Numbered from the stretch's first letter, positions 7,871 through 18,300 are shown. The stretch: 33,905 nt of DNA from Chitinophagaceae bacterium (GCA_025360525.1 JANYCA010000064.1:1-33905), one strand, 5' to 3'. The notes: a model not told the origin generated them from the sequence alone. Program-made: numbers and translations.

Positions 7871-8866
7871 ATGAAAAGCTTATTAAGCCTTTGTGCTATT
7901 GCATTGACTACGCTGCAATTAAATGCCCAGGATAAAACTGTTCAGGAATTAAAAGCTGCAGCAGCAAAAACAATCCAAACAGATACTTCCAAAAAAGCAA
8001 ATAAAAAAGGTTGGATCTATGGTGCCAACTTAAATTTCAGTCTCACACAAGTGGGCAACAGCAACTGGATTGCCGCAGGTGGAGATAAATTTTCTTTATC
8101 TACCTCCCTTGCGGTAAATGTTTTTGCCAACAGAAAATGGGGAAGAAAAACATGGGATAACATACTCGATTTTAATTATGGCCTTGTAAATACCACCACG
8201 TTAGGGTTTCGTAAAGTGAACGACCGACTAGACTTTACCTCCAAGTATGGATATATGCCGCTTAAATGGGAAAAGGTTAGTATAACAGCATTAGGCCAGT
8301 TTCGTTCTCAATTAACCAGTGGTTACGAGTATGACTATAAAGGAACCACAGAGAAAAGAAGAAATTCTGGCTTTTTTGCACCTGCATATATCACCATTGC
8401 ACCAGGTGTGGAGTATAAACCCAATGCATGGTTTTCTGTTTTTGGTTCGCCGGCTTCTGTCCGGTGGACAATTGCTTCCAATCAGCCATACAGCTACTTA
8501 GGGCAAGGCGGCATTTTTAATGGGCAAACAGAAACGCCATTGGCCACTTTATATGGTGTAGATCCGGCCAATCCCATACGTTCTGAATTTGGTGCTTTTG
8601 TAACAGCGACTGTAAAAAAAGATATTTTTAAAAATGTAGGTTATTATAGTAAACTGGACCTGTACAGCAATTACCTGAAAAACCCACAAAACGTGGATGT
8701 ATTCTGGACGAACCAGTTTAAAATAAAAATCGGTAAATTCTTCAATGTAAGTTATCAATTGGACATGTTGTATGATGATGATGTAAAGAATCCGCAAAGG
8801 CCGTCAAGCGCTTTGGGTTTGCAGTTATTATCCACATTCGGTGTGGGCTTTGCTTACAAGTTATAA
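7871..8866 (+). CDS. DUF3078 outer-membrane-type protein
   Basis: This is a 331-aa protein with a signal peptide (MKSLLSLCAIALTTLQLNAQ). A long series of alternating aromatic and polar strands follows, as expected of an outer-membrane beta-barrel. Family-typical segments include NLNFSLTQVGNSNWIAAGGD near residue 53 and a C-terminal strand ending in FGVGFAYKL. DUF3078 proteins are widespread in Bacteroidota, and their function is not established. It follows mscL by 70 bp and has its own strong terminator at 8895-8926. Family assignment is from memory of the sequence pattern and is fairly firm. Confidence 0.82.
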   Translation: MKSLLSLCAIALTTLQLNAQDKTVQELKAAAAKTIQTDTSKKANKKGWIYGANLNFSLTQVGNSNWIAAGGDKFSLSTSLAVNVFANRKWGRKTWDNILDFNYGLVNTTTLGFRKVNDRLDFTSKYGYMPLKWEKVSITALGQFRSQLTSGYEYDYKGTTEKRRNSGFFAPAYITIAPGVEYKPNAWFSVFGSPASVRWTIASNQPYSYLGQGGIFNGQTETPLATLYGVDPANPIRSEFGAFVTATVKKDIFKNVGYYSKLDLYSNYLKNPQNVDVFWTNQFKIKIGKFFNVSYQLDMLYDDDVKNPQRPSSALGLQLLSTFGVGFAYKL

Positions 8867-8894
8867 TTCTCCTTTTCTTATCAATATATTTGCG

Positions 8895-8926
8895 GCTCCC
8901 CTGTTTTTAACAGGGGAGCTTTTTTT
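8895..8926 (+). terminator. Strong terminator after the DUF3078 gene
   Basis: An 11-bp perfect stem (8895-8905 with 8909-8919, starting GCTCCCCTGTT) has a TTT loop and is followed by seven T. It lies 28 bp after the stop and 20 bp before scpA, so scpA must be transcribed from read-through or from a promoter very close by. Confidence 0.9.
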
Positions 8927-8946
8927 ATCATTTAATTAATAACACT

Positions 8947-9747
8947 TTGAATATCCCTTCTTATCAAATTAAATTAGACCAGTTTGAAGGTCCTTTCGAT
9001 TTGTTACTTTTCTTTATCGAAAGAGATGAGTTGGATATTTATAATATTCCGATTACAAAAATTACCAACGATTTTTTAGACTTTATTCATCAGTCAGAAA
9101 AATTAAATATTGAACTGAGCAGTGAATTCATTTTATTTATCAGCACCCTTATGCGGATTAAAGCCAAGATGCTGATACCCCGTAAAGAAATTGATGCACA
9201 GGGTAATGAAATAGATCCCCGCCAGGAACTGATTGAGAAAATACTGGAATACAAACGCTTTAAAGAAGCCTCCCTAAAAATGGCCGACCTGGAAGAGACC
9301 AGGCTGCTGATGTTTAAAAGAGGCAATCTGCATAAAGAATTGGTACAAATAGGAGAGGAGGCCGGTGAAGGCACCGAGATACAGGCTGTTACACTGTTTA
9401 AGCTGATGAAGGCTTTTGAGAAAGTAGCACAAAGGCTGCATGAAAGAAACAACAAACCGGTTCACACAGTTGTGCAGTACAATTATACGATGGAAGAATG
9501 CAGAGATTACATGCTTTCGCATTGCAGGGAAGCCAAAACTTCTTCTTTCGAAAAAATATTTGAAGTGTGCGAATCAAGGATACATGCATTATTCCTCTTT
9601 TTAAATTTGCTCGAATTGTCGCAGCAGCGTTTTTTACTTATTTCAACCGGTGAAGGGCGCAATAACTTTATTGTGGAATACAACGAAAACCGGGAAGACG
9701 ACACATCTCAGCCGTTAGATTATAATGAAATGACCAGTTTTAAATAA
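8947..9747 (+). CDS. scpA: Segregation and condensation protein A
   Basis: The 266-aa kleisin ScpA is recognised from its N-terminus YQIKLDQFEGPFDLLLFFIE, followed by RDELDIYNIPITKITNDFLD. The middle RIKAKMLIPRK segment and the C-terminal winged-helix region are also present. ScpA bridges the SMC heads and, with ScpB, forms the condensin that organises and segregates the chromosome. The start is a TTG at 8947: the family N-terminus begins within six residues of it and no in-frame ATG lies upstream. Neither scpB nor smc is in the window. The start lies only 20 bp after the preceding terminator. Confidence 0.93.
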   Translation: MNIPSYQIKLDQFEGPFDLLLFFIERDELDIYNIPITKITNDFLDFIHQSEKLNIELSSEFILFISTLMRIKAKMLIPRKEIDAQGNEIDPRQELIEKILEYKRFKEASLKMADLEETRLLMFKRGNLHKELVQIGEEAGEGTEIQAVTLFKLMKAFEKVAQRLHERNNKPVHTVVQYNYTMEECRDYMLSHCREAKTSSFEKIFEVCESRIHALFLFLNLLELSQQRFLLISTGEGRNNFIVEYNENREDDTSQPLDYNEMTSFK

Positions 9748-9963
9748 CGGGGTGTGCATTTATAAACCATCGCTTTAATTATAAAACTGTGACAGATGAA
9801 AAACCACCAACGGATGATTGCCCTGGCTGGTATATCCATCGGCCAACTTCAACCTGAAATGCGCCCTTTTTTTATCCCTGAACCCGGACTTTTTTTTGCT
9901 AATTTGTCTGGAATTAAATTTGGCTTTTATTTTGATGTTTAAACATTAATTAAAACAATTACA

Positions 9964-10674
9964 ATGAAAACAAACTTATTTAAAGCTTCGGACAGGGGCA
10001 GTGCCGATTATGGATGGTTAAAGCCAAACTATTATTTCAGTTTTAGTCAATACCATAATCCTGCAAAAGTTCATTTTGGTTTATTAAGGGTATTAAACGA
10101 TGATTTTATTGCCGGTGGTGGAAAGTTTCAAACGCATCCGCACGACAATATGGAAATTGTAACCATCCCTTTTACCGGCGCATTGCATCACCAGGATAGC
10201 ACCGGGGGAGAAGGCGTTATAAAAGCCGGCGATATTCAAATTATGAGCGCAGGTACCGGCGTACAGCATTCCGAAGCCAATGCTTCTGAAACGGATCCGG
10301 TTACGCTTTTTCAAATTTGGGTGTTTCCTAAAGTAACCAATATTAAGCCGAGGTACGATCAGCGGAACTTTGATGTAAACGATCGCAATAACAAATGGCA
10401 GATAGTAGTATCGCCCAAAGCAGAAGATGCCGCTTTGTGGATTAACCAGGATGCCCGTTTTTCGCTTACAAAACTGGATGCAGGAAATTCCTTAACCTAC
10501 GAAAATGGTTTTGAAGGAAACGGCGTTTTTTTAGTTGTTATTAATGGCAATGTTAAAGTGAACGATATTGAATTAGGTAAAAGAGATGCTATAGGTATTT
10601 ACGATACGAATTCTTTCACTATCAATGCAAGTGAAGATGCTGAATTGCTGGCAATTGAAATTCCAATGAACTAA
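9964..10674 (+). CDS. Pirin-family protein (YhaK-like bicupin)
   Basis: The product is a 236-aa cytoplasmic bicupin. The N-terminal cupin carries the pirin metal-site motif THPHDNMEIVT (about residues 58-68) and the later AGTGVQHSE (about 97-105), giving the His, His, His and Glu ligands for iron. The second cupin (about 145-235) lacks these ligands, as is usual. Some pirins act as quercetinases or redox-sensing regulators; the role here is unknown. It is followed on the same strand, after 95 bp, by the GH32 gene, but the two are functionally unrelated. The 216-bp gap upstream holds a 48-codon frame (9796-9942) with no recognisable homology. Confidence 0.88.
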   Translation: MKTNLFKASDRGSADYGWLKPNYYFSFSQYHNPAKVHFGLLRVLNDDFIAGGGKFQTHPHDNMEIVTIPFTGALHHQDSTGGEGVIKAGDIQIMSAGTGVQHSEANASETDPVTLFQIWVFPKVTNIKPRYDQRNFDVNDRNNKWQIVVSPKAEDAALWINQDARFSLTKLDAGNSLTYENGFEGNGVFLVVINGNVKVNDIELGKRDAIGIYDTNSFTINASEDAELLAIEIPMN

Positions 10675-10691
10675 AGATAAAAGCAAATAGC

Positions 10692-10699
10692 TAGTTTTG
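10692..10699 (+). promoter_or_regulatory. Possible -7 promoter element for the GH32 gene
   Basis: TAGTTTTG fits the Bacteroidota -7 consensus TAnnTTTG and lies 70 bp before the chosen GH32 start. No good -33 TTTG element lies at the expected distance. Confidence 0.25.
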
Positions 10700-10769
10700 A
10701 TGTTCACGAAAGAAGTTGCTTTCTCCTCCTGCTTTTATTCTTTTTAAAATCTTTAAAAATCGCTGCTAT

Positions 10770-12299
10770 ATGCAAAAAAAAATAGTGTACCTGATGCTTT
10801 GTTTTTTATTAACGCATAGCATGGTAAAAGCACAAGTAAAAAGCACAGAGGGTGGTGAGCAATACCGGCCACAAATACATTTTACGCCAAAGGCACATTG
10901 GATGAACGACCCTAACGGAATGGTTTTTTATAAAGGGGTGTATCATTTGTTTTTTCAATATTACCCGGATGCCTCCGTGTGGGGGCCCATGCATTGGGCA
11001 CATGCAACCAGTAAAGATTTACTGCATTGGGTTGAGCAGCCAATTGCTTTATATCCTGACAGTTTAGGTTTCATTTTTTCAGGCAGCGTGGTAGTTGATA
11101 AAAATAATACATCCGGGTTTGGTAAAAACGGAAATGTTCCCCTTGTAGCTATTTTTACACATCATAGTATGGAGGGAGAAAAAGCAAAACGAACTGATTT
11201 TCAAAATCAGAGTATTGCATACAGTTTGGATGAAGGAAAAACATGGATAAAATATGCAGGTAATCCGGTATTACACAATCCGGGAATCGTCGATTTTAGA
11301 GACCCAAAAGTGATGTGGTACGAAGCTCAAAAAAAATGGGTAATGACACTAGCCACCAAAGACAGGATTACTTTTTATTCTTCTCCCAATTTAAAAGACT
11401 GGTCTAAAGAAACGGAGTTTGGCGAAACATTGGGGGCGCATGGAGGTGTATGGGAATGTCCAGATTTATTTACATTGGATGATAACGGCAAAAAAGTTTG
11501 GGTACTAACAGTAAGCATTAACCCGGGCGGGCCAAACAAAGGTTCGGCAACGCAATATTTTTTGGGTGATTTTGATGGCCATACCTTTACGCCCATAAGT
11601 ACGGATACCAAATGGATAGATTATGGCACCGATAATTACGCAGGCGTTACATGGAGCAATACCGGCAATAGAAAAATATTTTTAGGCTGGATGAGTAACT
11701 GGCAATATGCAACAGTAGTACCTACTACCAACTGGCGAAGCGCTATGACATTGCCAAGGGAACTTCAACTAAAACATGCAGGCAGCGATTTGTTTATTGC
11801 ATCGCAACCCGTATCGGAATTATCAGGTATTCAGTCAAAATCTATTGTAATAGAGAATTTAAAATTTGCAGATAGTTTGGATCTGTCAAAAAAAACAGGT
11901 TCAGTTAAATTCCCCTGCCGGCTTAATTTTAGTACGGAAAAATCAAGTGATTTTTCTTTGTCTTTTTCAAATGATTTGGGAGAAGCATTATTGGTAGGGT
12001 ATAATAAAAAATCCAATCAGTATTTTATTGACCGGACTAAATCCGGAAAATCAGATTTTGAAAATGGCTTTGCCGCAAGGCATACGGCTCCAAGGTTTAC
12101 CAACAAACCAAACATGAATATTTCTTTGGTAATTGATGTAAGTTCTATAGAATTATTTGCTGATGATGGGTTAACCACCATGACGGAAATCTTTTTCTCC
12201 ACTAAACCATATAGTAAAATACTTTTGCAACGGGAGGGCAAGGCAGTTATAAAAAAGCTGGAATATATCAAATTAAAAAGCACATTGCCAAAACAATAA
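10770..12299 (+). CDS. GH32 fructan hydrolase (levanase/beta-fructosidase)
   Basis: The ATG at 10770 begins a signal peptide (MQKKIVYLMLCFLLTHSMVKAQ). The earlier in-frame start at 10716 would precede it and is rejected. The 509-aa enzyme carries all GH32 catalytic motifs: WMNDPNG with nucleophile D47, FRDP with transition-state aspartate D178, and WECPDL with acid/base E229. The five-bladed propeller is followed by the C-terminal beta-sandwich (about 370-505). It should release fructose from levan, inulin or sucrose in the periplasm or outside. No SusC/SusD or fructokinase gene is adjacent, so it is not in a classic polysaccharide utilisation locus here. The thioredoxin-like gene follows after 39 bp on the same strand. 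Confidence 0.93.
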   Translation: MQKKIVYLMLCFLLTHSMVKAQVKSTEGGEQYRPQIHFTPKAHWMNDPNGMVFYKGVYHLFFQYYPDASVWGPMHWAHATSKDLLHWVEQPIALYPDSLGFIFSGSVVVDKNNTSGFGKNGNVPLVAIFTHHSMEGEKAKRTDFQNQSIAYSLDEGKTWIKYAGNPVLHNPGIVDFRDPKVMWYEAQKKWVMTLATKDRITFYSSPNLKDWSKETEFGETLGAHGGVWECPDLFTLDDNGKKVWVLTVSINPGGPNKGSATQYFLGDFDGHTFTPISTDTKWIDYGTDNYAGVTWSNTGNRKIFLGWMSNWQYATVVPTTNWRSAMTLPRELQLKHAGSDLFIASQPVSELSGIQSKSIVIENLKFADSLDLSKKTGSVKFPCRLNFSTEKSSDFSLSFSNDLGEALLVGYNKKSNQYFIDRTKSGKSDFENGFAARHTAPRFTNKPNMNISLVIDVSSIELFADDGLTTMTEIFFSTKPYSKILLQREGKAVIKKLEYIKLKSTLPKQ

Positions 12300-12338
12300 T
12301 GCTTTCCTATAATTTTAATTAAAAGCCCACAAAATGGT

Positions 12339-12824
12339 ATGAAAAAATTATTAAACATACTGGTTATATTGGTATTTATATCAATAAATACGGTTGCTCA
12401 AAAACCTGCAGCAACAATTCCTGAGTTTAATTTTTTTAGGCTTGATAATACCTCTTTCACTAATAAAAGACTTGAAAAAGGGAAGCTTTTATTTTTTATT
12501 TTTTTTGATACCGAGTGCGATCATTGTCAGCATGCAATAAAATACATGAATGAGCACTACACAGCATTTAATAAAACCGCTGTTTATTTAATTACACAGG
12601 ATGTTAAGAGTAAAACAGACGTGTTTATGAATAAGTATGGACAAAATTTGCAAGCAAGAAAAAACATCACCATTCTACTGGATTTAAAGCTCGAATTTAT
12701 ACTGAAGTTCAACCCAAAAAAATATCCCTCCATGTTTTTATACTCACCAGATAAAAATCTCATTTTATATGATGATAATGAGCAAAACTTTCCAGATTTT
12801 TTGAAAAAGATAAAGAGCAATTGA
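12339..12824 (+). CDS. Exported thioredoxin-like (TlpA/ResA-type) protein
   Basis: The 161-aa protein has a signal peptide (MKKLLNILVILVFISINTVAQ) and a thioredoxin fold. The redox motif CDHC sits in FFDTECDHCQHA near residue 63, after the strand KLLFFIFF. A later KKYPSMFLYSPD carries the cis-proline expected in this fold. It probably acts as a periplasmic thiol-disulfide protein, with the partner unknown. The N-terminal strand region (TIPEFNFFRLDNTSFTNKRL) is typical of redoxin/AhpC-TSA relatives. It follows GH32 by 39 bp and is convergent with pyrF. Confidence 0.8.
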   Translation: MKKLLNILVILVFISINTVAQKPAATIPEFNFFRLDNTSFTNKRLEKGKLLFFIFFDTECDHCQHAIKYMNEHYTAFNKTAVYLITQDVKSKTDVFMNKYGQNLQARKNITILLDLKLEFILKFNPKKYPSMFLYSPDKNLILYDDNEQNFPDFLKKIKSN

Positions 12825-12894
12825 GCAATTTTAATGCGGCGTTTTAAGTTTGCAGTACGCTGTGTCAATCGTTTGCAATAACTCAAAAATCCCT

Positions 12895-13707
12895 TTAAAT
12901 ACCCTGCAAATAACTAGCCATCTCCACCTGGTATTGATGTGCAACGGCAGCTGCTTCGGCTGCAAAACTTTCCGTTTCGCCTGCATAGATGATCGCTCTG
13001 CTGGCATTAACCAATAGCCCGCAATCTTTACTCATACCGTATTTGCTTACCTCAGCAAGGCTGCCGCCCTGGAAACCAACACCGGGTACCAATAAAAAAT
13101 GATCGGGTACCAGTTCTCTGATATGCGTAAACTCTTCAGCTTTGGTGGCGCCTGTTACAAACATCAGGTTATTTATGGAGCCCCATTTAGCAACGGTTGT
13201 AATTACTTTTTCGTAAACAGGAATTGCATCGGCAGTCTTTAATAACTCAAAATCCGCTGCACCCTTGTTGCTGGTTAATCCCAATACAATCGTCCATTTA
13301 TTGTCATATTCTAAAAAAGGGCGGATGCTGTCTTCGCCCATGTAAGGTGCAACTGTGATGGCATCAAATTGTAACGTTTCAAAAAATGCCCTTGCATATT
13401 GTGAGGAAGTATTTCCAATATCCCCTCGTTTTGCGTCAGCAATTTTCAGGTGCGTGGCAGGAATATAACCTACCGTTTCTTCCATGGCATCCCAACCTTT
13501 TGCACCTATTGCTTCATAAAAAGCGGTATTAATTTTATAGGAAACACAAAAATCTTTTGTGGCATCAATGATGGCTTTATTAAATTCAACCACCGCATTG
13601 GGCCTGTGTTGTAAATGGATGGGTATTTTAGATAAATCTGTATCCAATCCAATGCAGAGGTAGCTTTGCTGACGTTTAATTTGTTGTATTAGCTGGAGCC
13701 TTGTCAT
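12895..13707 (-). CDS. pyrF: Orotidine 5'-phosphate decarboxylase (type 2)
   Basis: This 270-aa cytoplasmic enzyme converts OMP to UMP, the last step of de novo pyrimidine synthesis. The active-site motif LKIADAKRGDIGNTS contains the catalytic lysine (K93) and the two aspartates around it. The C-terminal phosphate-binding loop LLVPGVGFQGG is also visible. The length and the N-terminus SYLCIGLDTDLSKIP match the longer type 2 subfamily. I chose the ATG at 13707; a TTG at 13731 would add eight residues. The gene lies 51 bp downstream of the PaiB-like gene on the same strand and may share its promoter. Confidence 0.95.
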   Translation of the reverse strand: MTRLQLIQQIKRQQSYLCIGLDTDLSKIPIHLQHRPNAVVEFNKAIIDATKDFCVSYKINTAFYEAIGAKGWDAMEETVGYIPATHLKIADAKRGDIGNTSSQYARAFFETLQFDAITVAPYMGEDSIRPFLEYDNKWTIVLGLTSNKGAADFELLKTADAIPVYEKVITTVAKWGSINNLMFVTGATKAEEFTHIRELVPDHFLLVPGVGFQGGSLAEVSKYGMSKDCGLLVNASRAIIYAGETESFAAEAAAVAHQYQVEMASYLQGI

Positions 13708-13758
13708 GTAAGTTTTTATTATTGGGTGCAATTTAATTATTCGTAAATAAGCAGGCTA

Positions 13759-14373
13759 TTATGCCAGCCGGCTTTTCATTGCTGCTGCAATGGCAACGGT
13801 ATGATAATCACCTTGCTTCATCAGTTCATCCACAATTTTTTGTTGTTCATCTGCTGTTTTGTTTTGGCTCAGTTTAAAAACATGATCCATGTTATCTACC
13901 TTTATATAAAAGCCTGTAATGGCTTTAACGAGCCTGTTTGTGTACTCTTCCGGAATATTTTTATAAGCCGCCGGACTTTCGGGTTCTTCATAATAATTGG
14001 TAACAGCTTCTATAGCCTCCTTTGTACCTACTTCATCTGTAAATATTATTTTCCCCTTTACCTGTACAGTCATGTAATTCCAGGTTGATGCAGTCTGCGG
14101 ATCGTCATACCAGCGGGCACTTACATAGCAATGCGGACCAGCAAAAACTACCATCACCCGGTTATTTTTTAAAAATGCTTTATGATGATCGGTATTTTTC
14201 ATCAGGTGGCCTTTTATCTCAAGGTTCCCGTTAATAATGTTGACTGATAACGGCACTTGTGTAACCACAGGGTAATCTTCACCCATTCCTGTTAACAGGG
14301 CAAAACTATTTGCCTGCATAAATTCAATTACCTTATTTTTATCTGGTTCCTGAAAGTAGGAAAATTTGTACAT
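13759..14373 (-). CDS. PaiB-family FMN-binding protein
   Basis: The 204-aa protein begins MYKFSYFQEPDKNKVIEFMQ and contains the PaiB-type split-barrel flavin-binding core. Recognisable segments are the DHHKAFLKNNRVMVVFAGPH stretch and CYVSARWYDDP, then TWNYMTVQVKGK. In Bacillus, PaiB is described as a negative regulator of sporulation and protease genes. In Bacteroidota the family more likely has a flavin- or haem-related enzyme role. A -7 element lies at 14400-14407. pyrF follows 51 bp downstream. Confidence 0.85.
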   Translation of the reverse strand: MYKFSYFQEPDKNKVIEFMQANSFALLTGMGEDYPVVTQVPLSVNIINGNLEIKGHLMKNTDHHKAFLKNNRVMVVFAGPHCYVSARWYDDPQTASTWNYMTVQVKGKIIFTDEVGTKEAIEAVTNYYEEPESPAAYKNIPEEYTNRLVKAITGFYIKVDNMDHVFKLSQNKTADEQQKIVDELMKQGDYHTVAIAAAMKSRLA

Positions 14374-14399
14374 AACGATTTTGTTTGCAGGTTTGTCAG

Positions 14400-14407
14400 C
14401 AAAAATA
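14400..14407 (-). promoter_or_regulatory. Probable -7 promoter element for the PaiB-pyrF pair
   Basis: On the minus strand the sequence reads TATTTTTG, matching TAnnTTTG, 27 bp upstream of the PaiB-like start. The -33 side is only weakly matched. Confidence 0.4.
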
Positions 14408-14660
14408 ATTCTATCTAAACTCGAAATATTTTTTTTGTTCTGGCGGCCGGTAAACAGAAACCAACTAATAATTTATGGGAATGAAAAAATCATTAAAATG
14501 GTTTTGCTTTCGTAAGCATTTCTCCGGGAGTATATAAAATTGAAACTTAACTTAAAAGCAATTGTATAAATAATTGCTCAATGTTGTCATAAACCATTTA
14601 TTTGTACAATATTTGACTGTACATTAACTGCTTTAACTAAACCAATACCTGCTTTTGCCG

Positions 14661-15008
14661 ATGGAATTAGCGTTTAATTTGCTCCTTATTATTTTGACAG
14701 AACTACCCATTATTGGTTTTTTCTTTCGTAAGCGTAAAAGAAAAAATGCATTGATTATTTGCCTTTTTGTAAATATTGTTACGTGGCCGGCGGTTAATAT
14801 TATCCGGCTCAATACCAATCTTAACCTGGATGTTGTGCAAATATTCGTTGTAATTGCAGAAGGAATGGGCTATTGGTTTATATGCCATGTCGGATGGAAA
14901 AAAGGATTTCTAATTTCGCTGCTTGCAAACGCAGCAAGTTTTATCATTGCCAAATTTGTTTATTTACCTCCCGACTTTTTTCAAAAAAAAATTGATATTA
15001 TCCGATAA
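14661..15008 (+). CDS. Small hypothetical membrane protein
   Basis: The 115-aa protein has about four hydrophobic segments: AFNLLLIILTELPIIGFFF, NALIICLFVNIVTWPAVNII, VVQIFVVIAEGMGYWFI and GFLISLLANAASFIIAKFVY. A very basic loop, RKRKRK, lies after the first, which would place that loop in the cytoplasm. I chose the ATG at 14661 over a TTG two codons earlier. I do not recognise a family. It stands alone between divergently transcribed PaiB and secA. About 287 bp of non-coding AT-rich DNA separates it from the PaiB start, in which I see no clear structure. Confidence 0.6.
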   Translation: MELAFNLLLIILTELPIIGFFFRKRKRKNALIICLFVNIVTWPAVNIIRLNTNLNLDVVQIFVVIAEGMGYWFICHVGWKKGFLISLLANAASFIIAKFVYLPPDFFQKKIDIIR

Positions 15009-15178
15009 TACGTTTGCAATAGTCCGGCTACTAAAAAGAGTCTTAATGATAACGCTTCTATTAGGTCAGCGTATTTTTCATCCTGCGTTAGTCGCTGTTT
15101 TTCGCTTAATAGCTGCAGCTTATTAAAAGTAAGGTCCAAACATGTTCCCAGCTGCCATCCTCCAATTAAATGGCTCAA
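14981..15178 (-). CDS. Doubtful small ORF opposite the secA upstream region
   Basis: A 65-codon frame starts at a TTG at 15178 and ends in TGA, overlapping the tail of the membrane-protein gene by 28 bp. The predicted peptide is helical and leucine-rich (KLQLLSEKQRLTQDEKYADL) with a hydrophobic end. Codon choice looks plausible, but there is no ATG start, no recognised family and no promoter. It may be a remnant or chance. Confidence 0.2.
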   Translation of the reverse strand: MSHLIGGWQLGTCLDLTFNKLQLLSEKQRLTQDEKYADLIEALSLRLFLVAGLLQTYYRIISIFF

Positions 15179-15223
15179 TATCTTTCCCCTCGTTTACATT
15201 CCTTCAAAATAAGCCAAAACAAT

Positions 15224-15231
15224 TATCTTTG
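15224..15231 (+). promoter_or_regulatory. Probable secA promoter -7 element
   Basis: TATCTTTG followed by C is a textbook Bacteroidota -7 element. It lies 102 bp before the secA ATG, giving a leader of roughly 95 nt. Apart from this and a doubtful minus-strand ORF, the 325-bp stretch from 15009 to 15333 shows nothing further. Confidence 0.6.
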
Positions 15232-15333
15232 CACCCCTGTCAATATGGCTGTACGTTTTTTTAAGCACTATAATTGAACAGTTTTTAACCACAATTATTA
15301 ATTTATACACAATACCTAATAACACTCAATTTT

Positions 15334-18300
15334 ATGCTTGGTCTTATATCAAAAATTTTTGGTGGCAATAAGAGTGAAAAGGACGTAAAAAAAATCACTC
15401 CACAGGTAGCCATAATCAACGATTTTTTTCAACAGTATCAGTCATTTGATAATGATGCACTTCGTAATAAAACGCAGGAATTTCGCCAGCGAATTCACCA
15501 GCATTTAGGCGCCATAGATGAACAGATTGCTGCTAAAAAAACAGCTGCAGATGAGTTGCCTGTTGAAGCCATCAACGAAAAAGATGTTATTTACCAGGAA
15601 GTAGATGCTTTTAAAAAAGACAGGGATAAACAAATAGAAGTGATTCTTCAACAGTTATTGCCGGAAGCGTTTGCTGCCGTAAAAGAAACTTCCAGGCGTT
15701 TTAAAGAAAATGCCACATTGGAGAGTACAGCAACAGATCTGGATAAAAAATTAGCGGTAACCAAGGGCCACATTAGCATACAGGGTGATAAATCTATCTA
15801 CACCAATACATGGAAAGCGGCAGGCGGAGATGTAACCTGGAATATGGTGCATTATGATGTACAGCTAATTGGTGGTGCGGTTTTACACAGCGGTAAAATT
15901 GCTGAGATGGCAACTGGTGAAGGTAAAACCCTGGTGAGTACCTTACCTGCTTACTTAAATGCATTGGCCGGTGAGGGTGTTCATATTGTTACAGTAAACG
16001 ACTACCTGGCAAGAAGGGATAGCGAATGGAACGGGCCCATCTTTGAATGGTTGGGTATTACGGTAGATTGTATCGACAAGCATGAACCCAATAGCGATGC
16101 AAGGCGCAGTGCGTATAATTCAGATATCACCTATGGTACCAACAACGAATTTGGTTTTGATTACCTGAGAGACAATATGGTACATAACCCCGATGAAATG
16201 GTGCAACGCAAACATCATTTTGCTATGGTAGATGAGGTAGATAGCGTGTTGATTGATGATGCCCGTACGCCGTTAATCATCAGCGGCCCCATTGGCCATA
16301 GCGATAATACCCAACAATTTTTTGACCTTAAACCACGGATTGAAAAACTGGTAGATGCACAGCGCAGGGCTGTCAATCAATATTTAATTGATGCAAAAAA
16401 GAAAATTGCCGAAGGCAATGATGATCCAAAAGATAGCGGTCTTTCCTTAATGAGGGCACACCGGGGTTTACCTAAAAACAGTGCGTTAATCAAATTTTTG
16501 AGCGAACCGGGTATCAGGGTAAAATTACAAAAGAGCGAAAACTTTTACCTGGCTGATCAGCAAAAAGAAATGCCCAAAGTTGATGAAGAACTGTTTTTTC
16601 ATATTGATGAAAAAAATAACCAGGTAGATTTAACTGATAAGGGAATCAACCTTATTACCAAGGCTGGGGAAGATGCCGAGTTTTTTATTTTACCGGACAT
16701 TGCTACCAAATTAGCTACTATTGAAAAAGGCAATTTACCTACCGAGGAAAAATTAAAGGGAAAAGAAGCTCTTTTAAGTGAATATTCTTTAAAGGCAGAA
16801 AGAATCCATACAGTACAACAGTTGTTAAAAGCCTATACCTTATTTGATAAAGATGTGGAGTATGTGGTAATGGAAGATGCGGTAAAAATTGTTGATGAAC
16901 AAACAGGTCGTATTTTAGATGGACGCCGTTACAGCGACGGCCTGCACCAGGCCATTGAAGCAAAAGAAAATGTGAAGATAGAAGCCAGCACACAAACATA
17001 CGCCACCGTAACGCTGCAAAATTATTTCCGTATGTACCATAAACTTTGTGGTATGACGGGTACTGCGGAAACAGAAGCTGCCGAGCTTTGGGACATTTAT
17101 AAACTGGATGTGGTAACCATCCCCACCAATGTAAATGCCATCCGTAAAGATGAAGAAGATTTAGTGTACAAAACCGTAAGAGAAAAGTATGCGGCGGTTA
17201 TTGATGAGATAGAGCGTTTACGCAATGCCGGCCGCCCGGTACTGGTCGGTACTACAGATGTTAAGGTTAGTGAATTGTTGGGCCGCATGCTACAGGCACG
17301 CAAAATTCCACACAATGTATTAAATGCAAAACAACATGCCCGGGAAGCACAGGTAGTGGCAGAAGCCGGTTTAACAGGCGCCATTACTATTGCTACCAAT
17401 ATGGCCGGCCGGGGTACAGATATTAAATTGGGGGCTGGTGTTAAAGAAGCCGGTGGTTTGGCAATTGTTGGTACAGAAAGGCACGAAAGCAGGCGTGTAG
17501 ACAGGCAGTTGCGTGGACGTGCAGGACGACAGGGAGATCCCGGTACCACACAGTTTTTTGTAAGCCTGGAAGATGATCTGATGCGTATGTTTGGCAGTGA
17601 ACGTATTGCCTCACTCATGGACAGAATGGGCTACAAGGAAGGGGAAGTGATACAACACAGCATGATCTCCAAATCAATTGAAAGGGCACAGAAAAAAGTA
17701 GAAGAAAACAACTTTGGTATCCGTAAGCGGCTGTTGGAATATGATGATGTAATGAACAAGCAACGGAATGTGGTGTATGGCAAACGCAACCATGCTTTGT
17801 TTGGAGAAAGACTGGCGCTGGATTTAGACAATGCTTTTTATTCAGTTGCCGATGGCCTGGTAAATTCTTTTAAAGAAACCAACGATCTGGAGGGTTTAAA
17901 ATTAGCCGCCATTGTAAACTTTGGTATTGATACCAGCATTTTGCAGGAAGAATTGGAAAAGGGCGTTGCAAACCAGGTTGCTGAAAAATTGTACCTGGAA
18001 GGAAAGGAAAATTACAACCGCAAAGTAAGGGAAATGGCGAAAAATACTTTTCCCATTATTAAAAATATTCGCAAGGAACAAGGAAGTCATATCGAAAATG
18101 TGGCAGTACCGTTTACGGATGGCCGCAAAGTTATTCAGGCATTGGCCAATCTCGACAAAACCATTGCTACCGAAGGCAGCGAACTGATGAACGCTCTGGA
18201 ACGAAGTATCACCCTGGCTTTGATTGATGATGCATGGAAAGAACATTTACGTGCCATGGACGATTTGCGACACAGTGTACAAACCGCTGGCTACGAACAA

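Noticed and set aside
8885..8892. TATATTTG as a scpA promoter
   Set aside because: Matches TAnnTTTG, but the start site would fall inside the DUF3078 terminator, so transcription would stop at once; probably chance.
9796..9942. A 48-codon ORF (MKNHQRMIALAGISIGQLQP) ending 21 bp before the pirin gene
   Set aside because: No family resemblance, no promoter and no signal peptide; open frames of this length are expected by chance.
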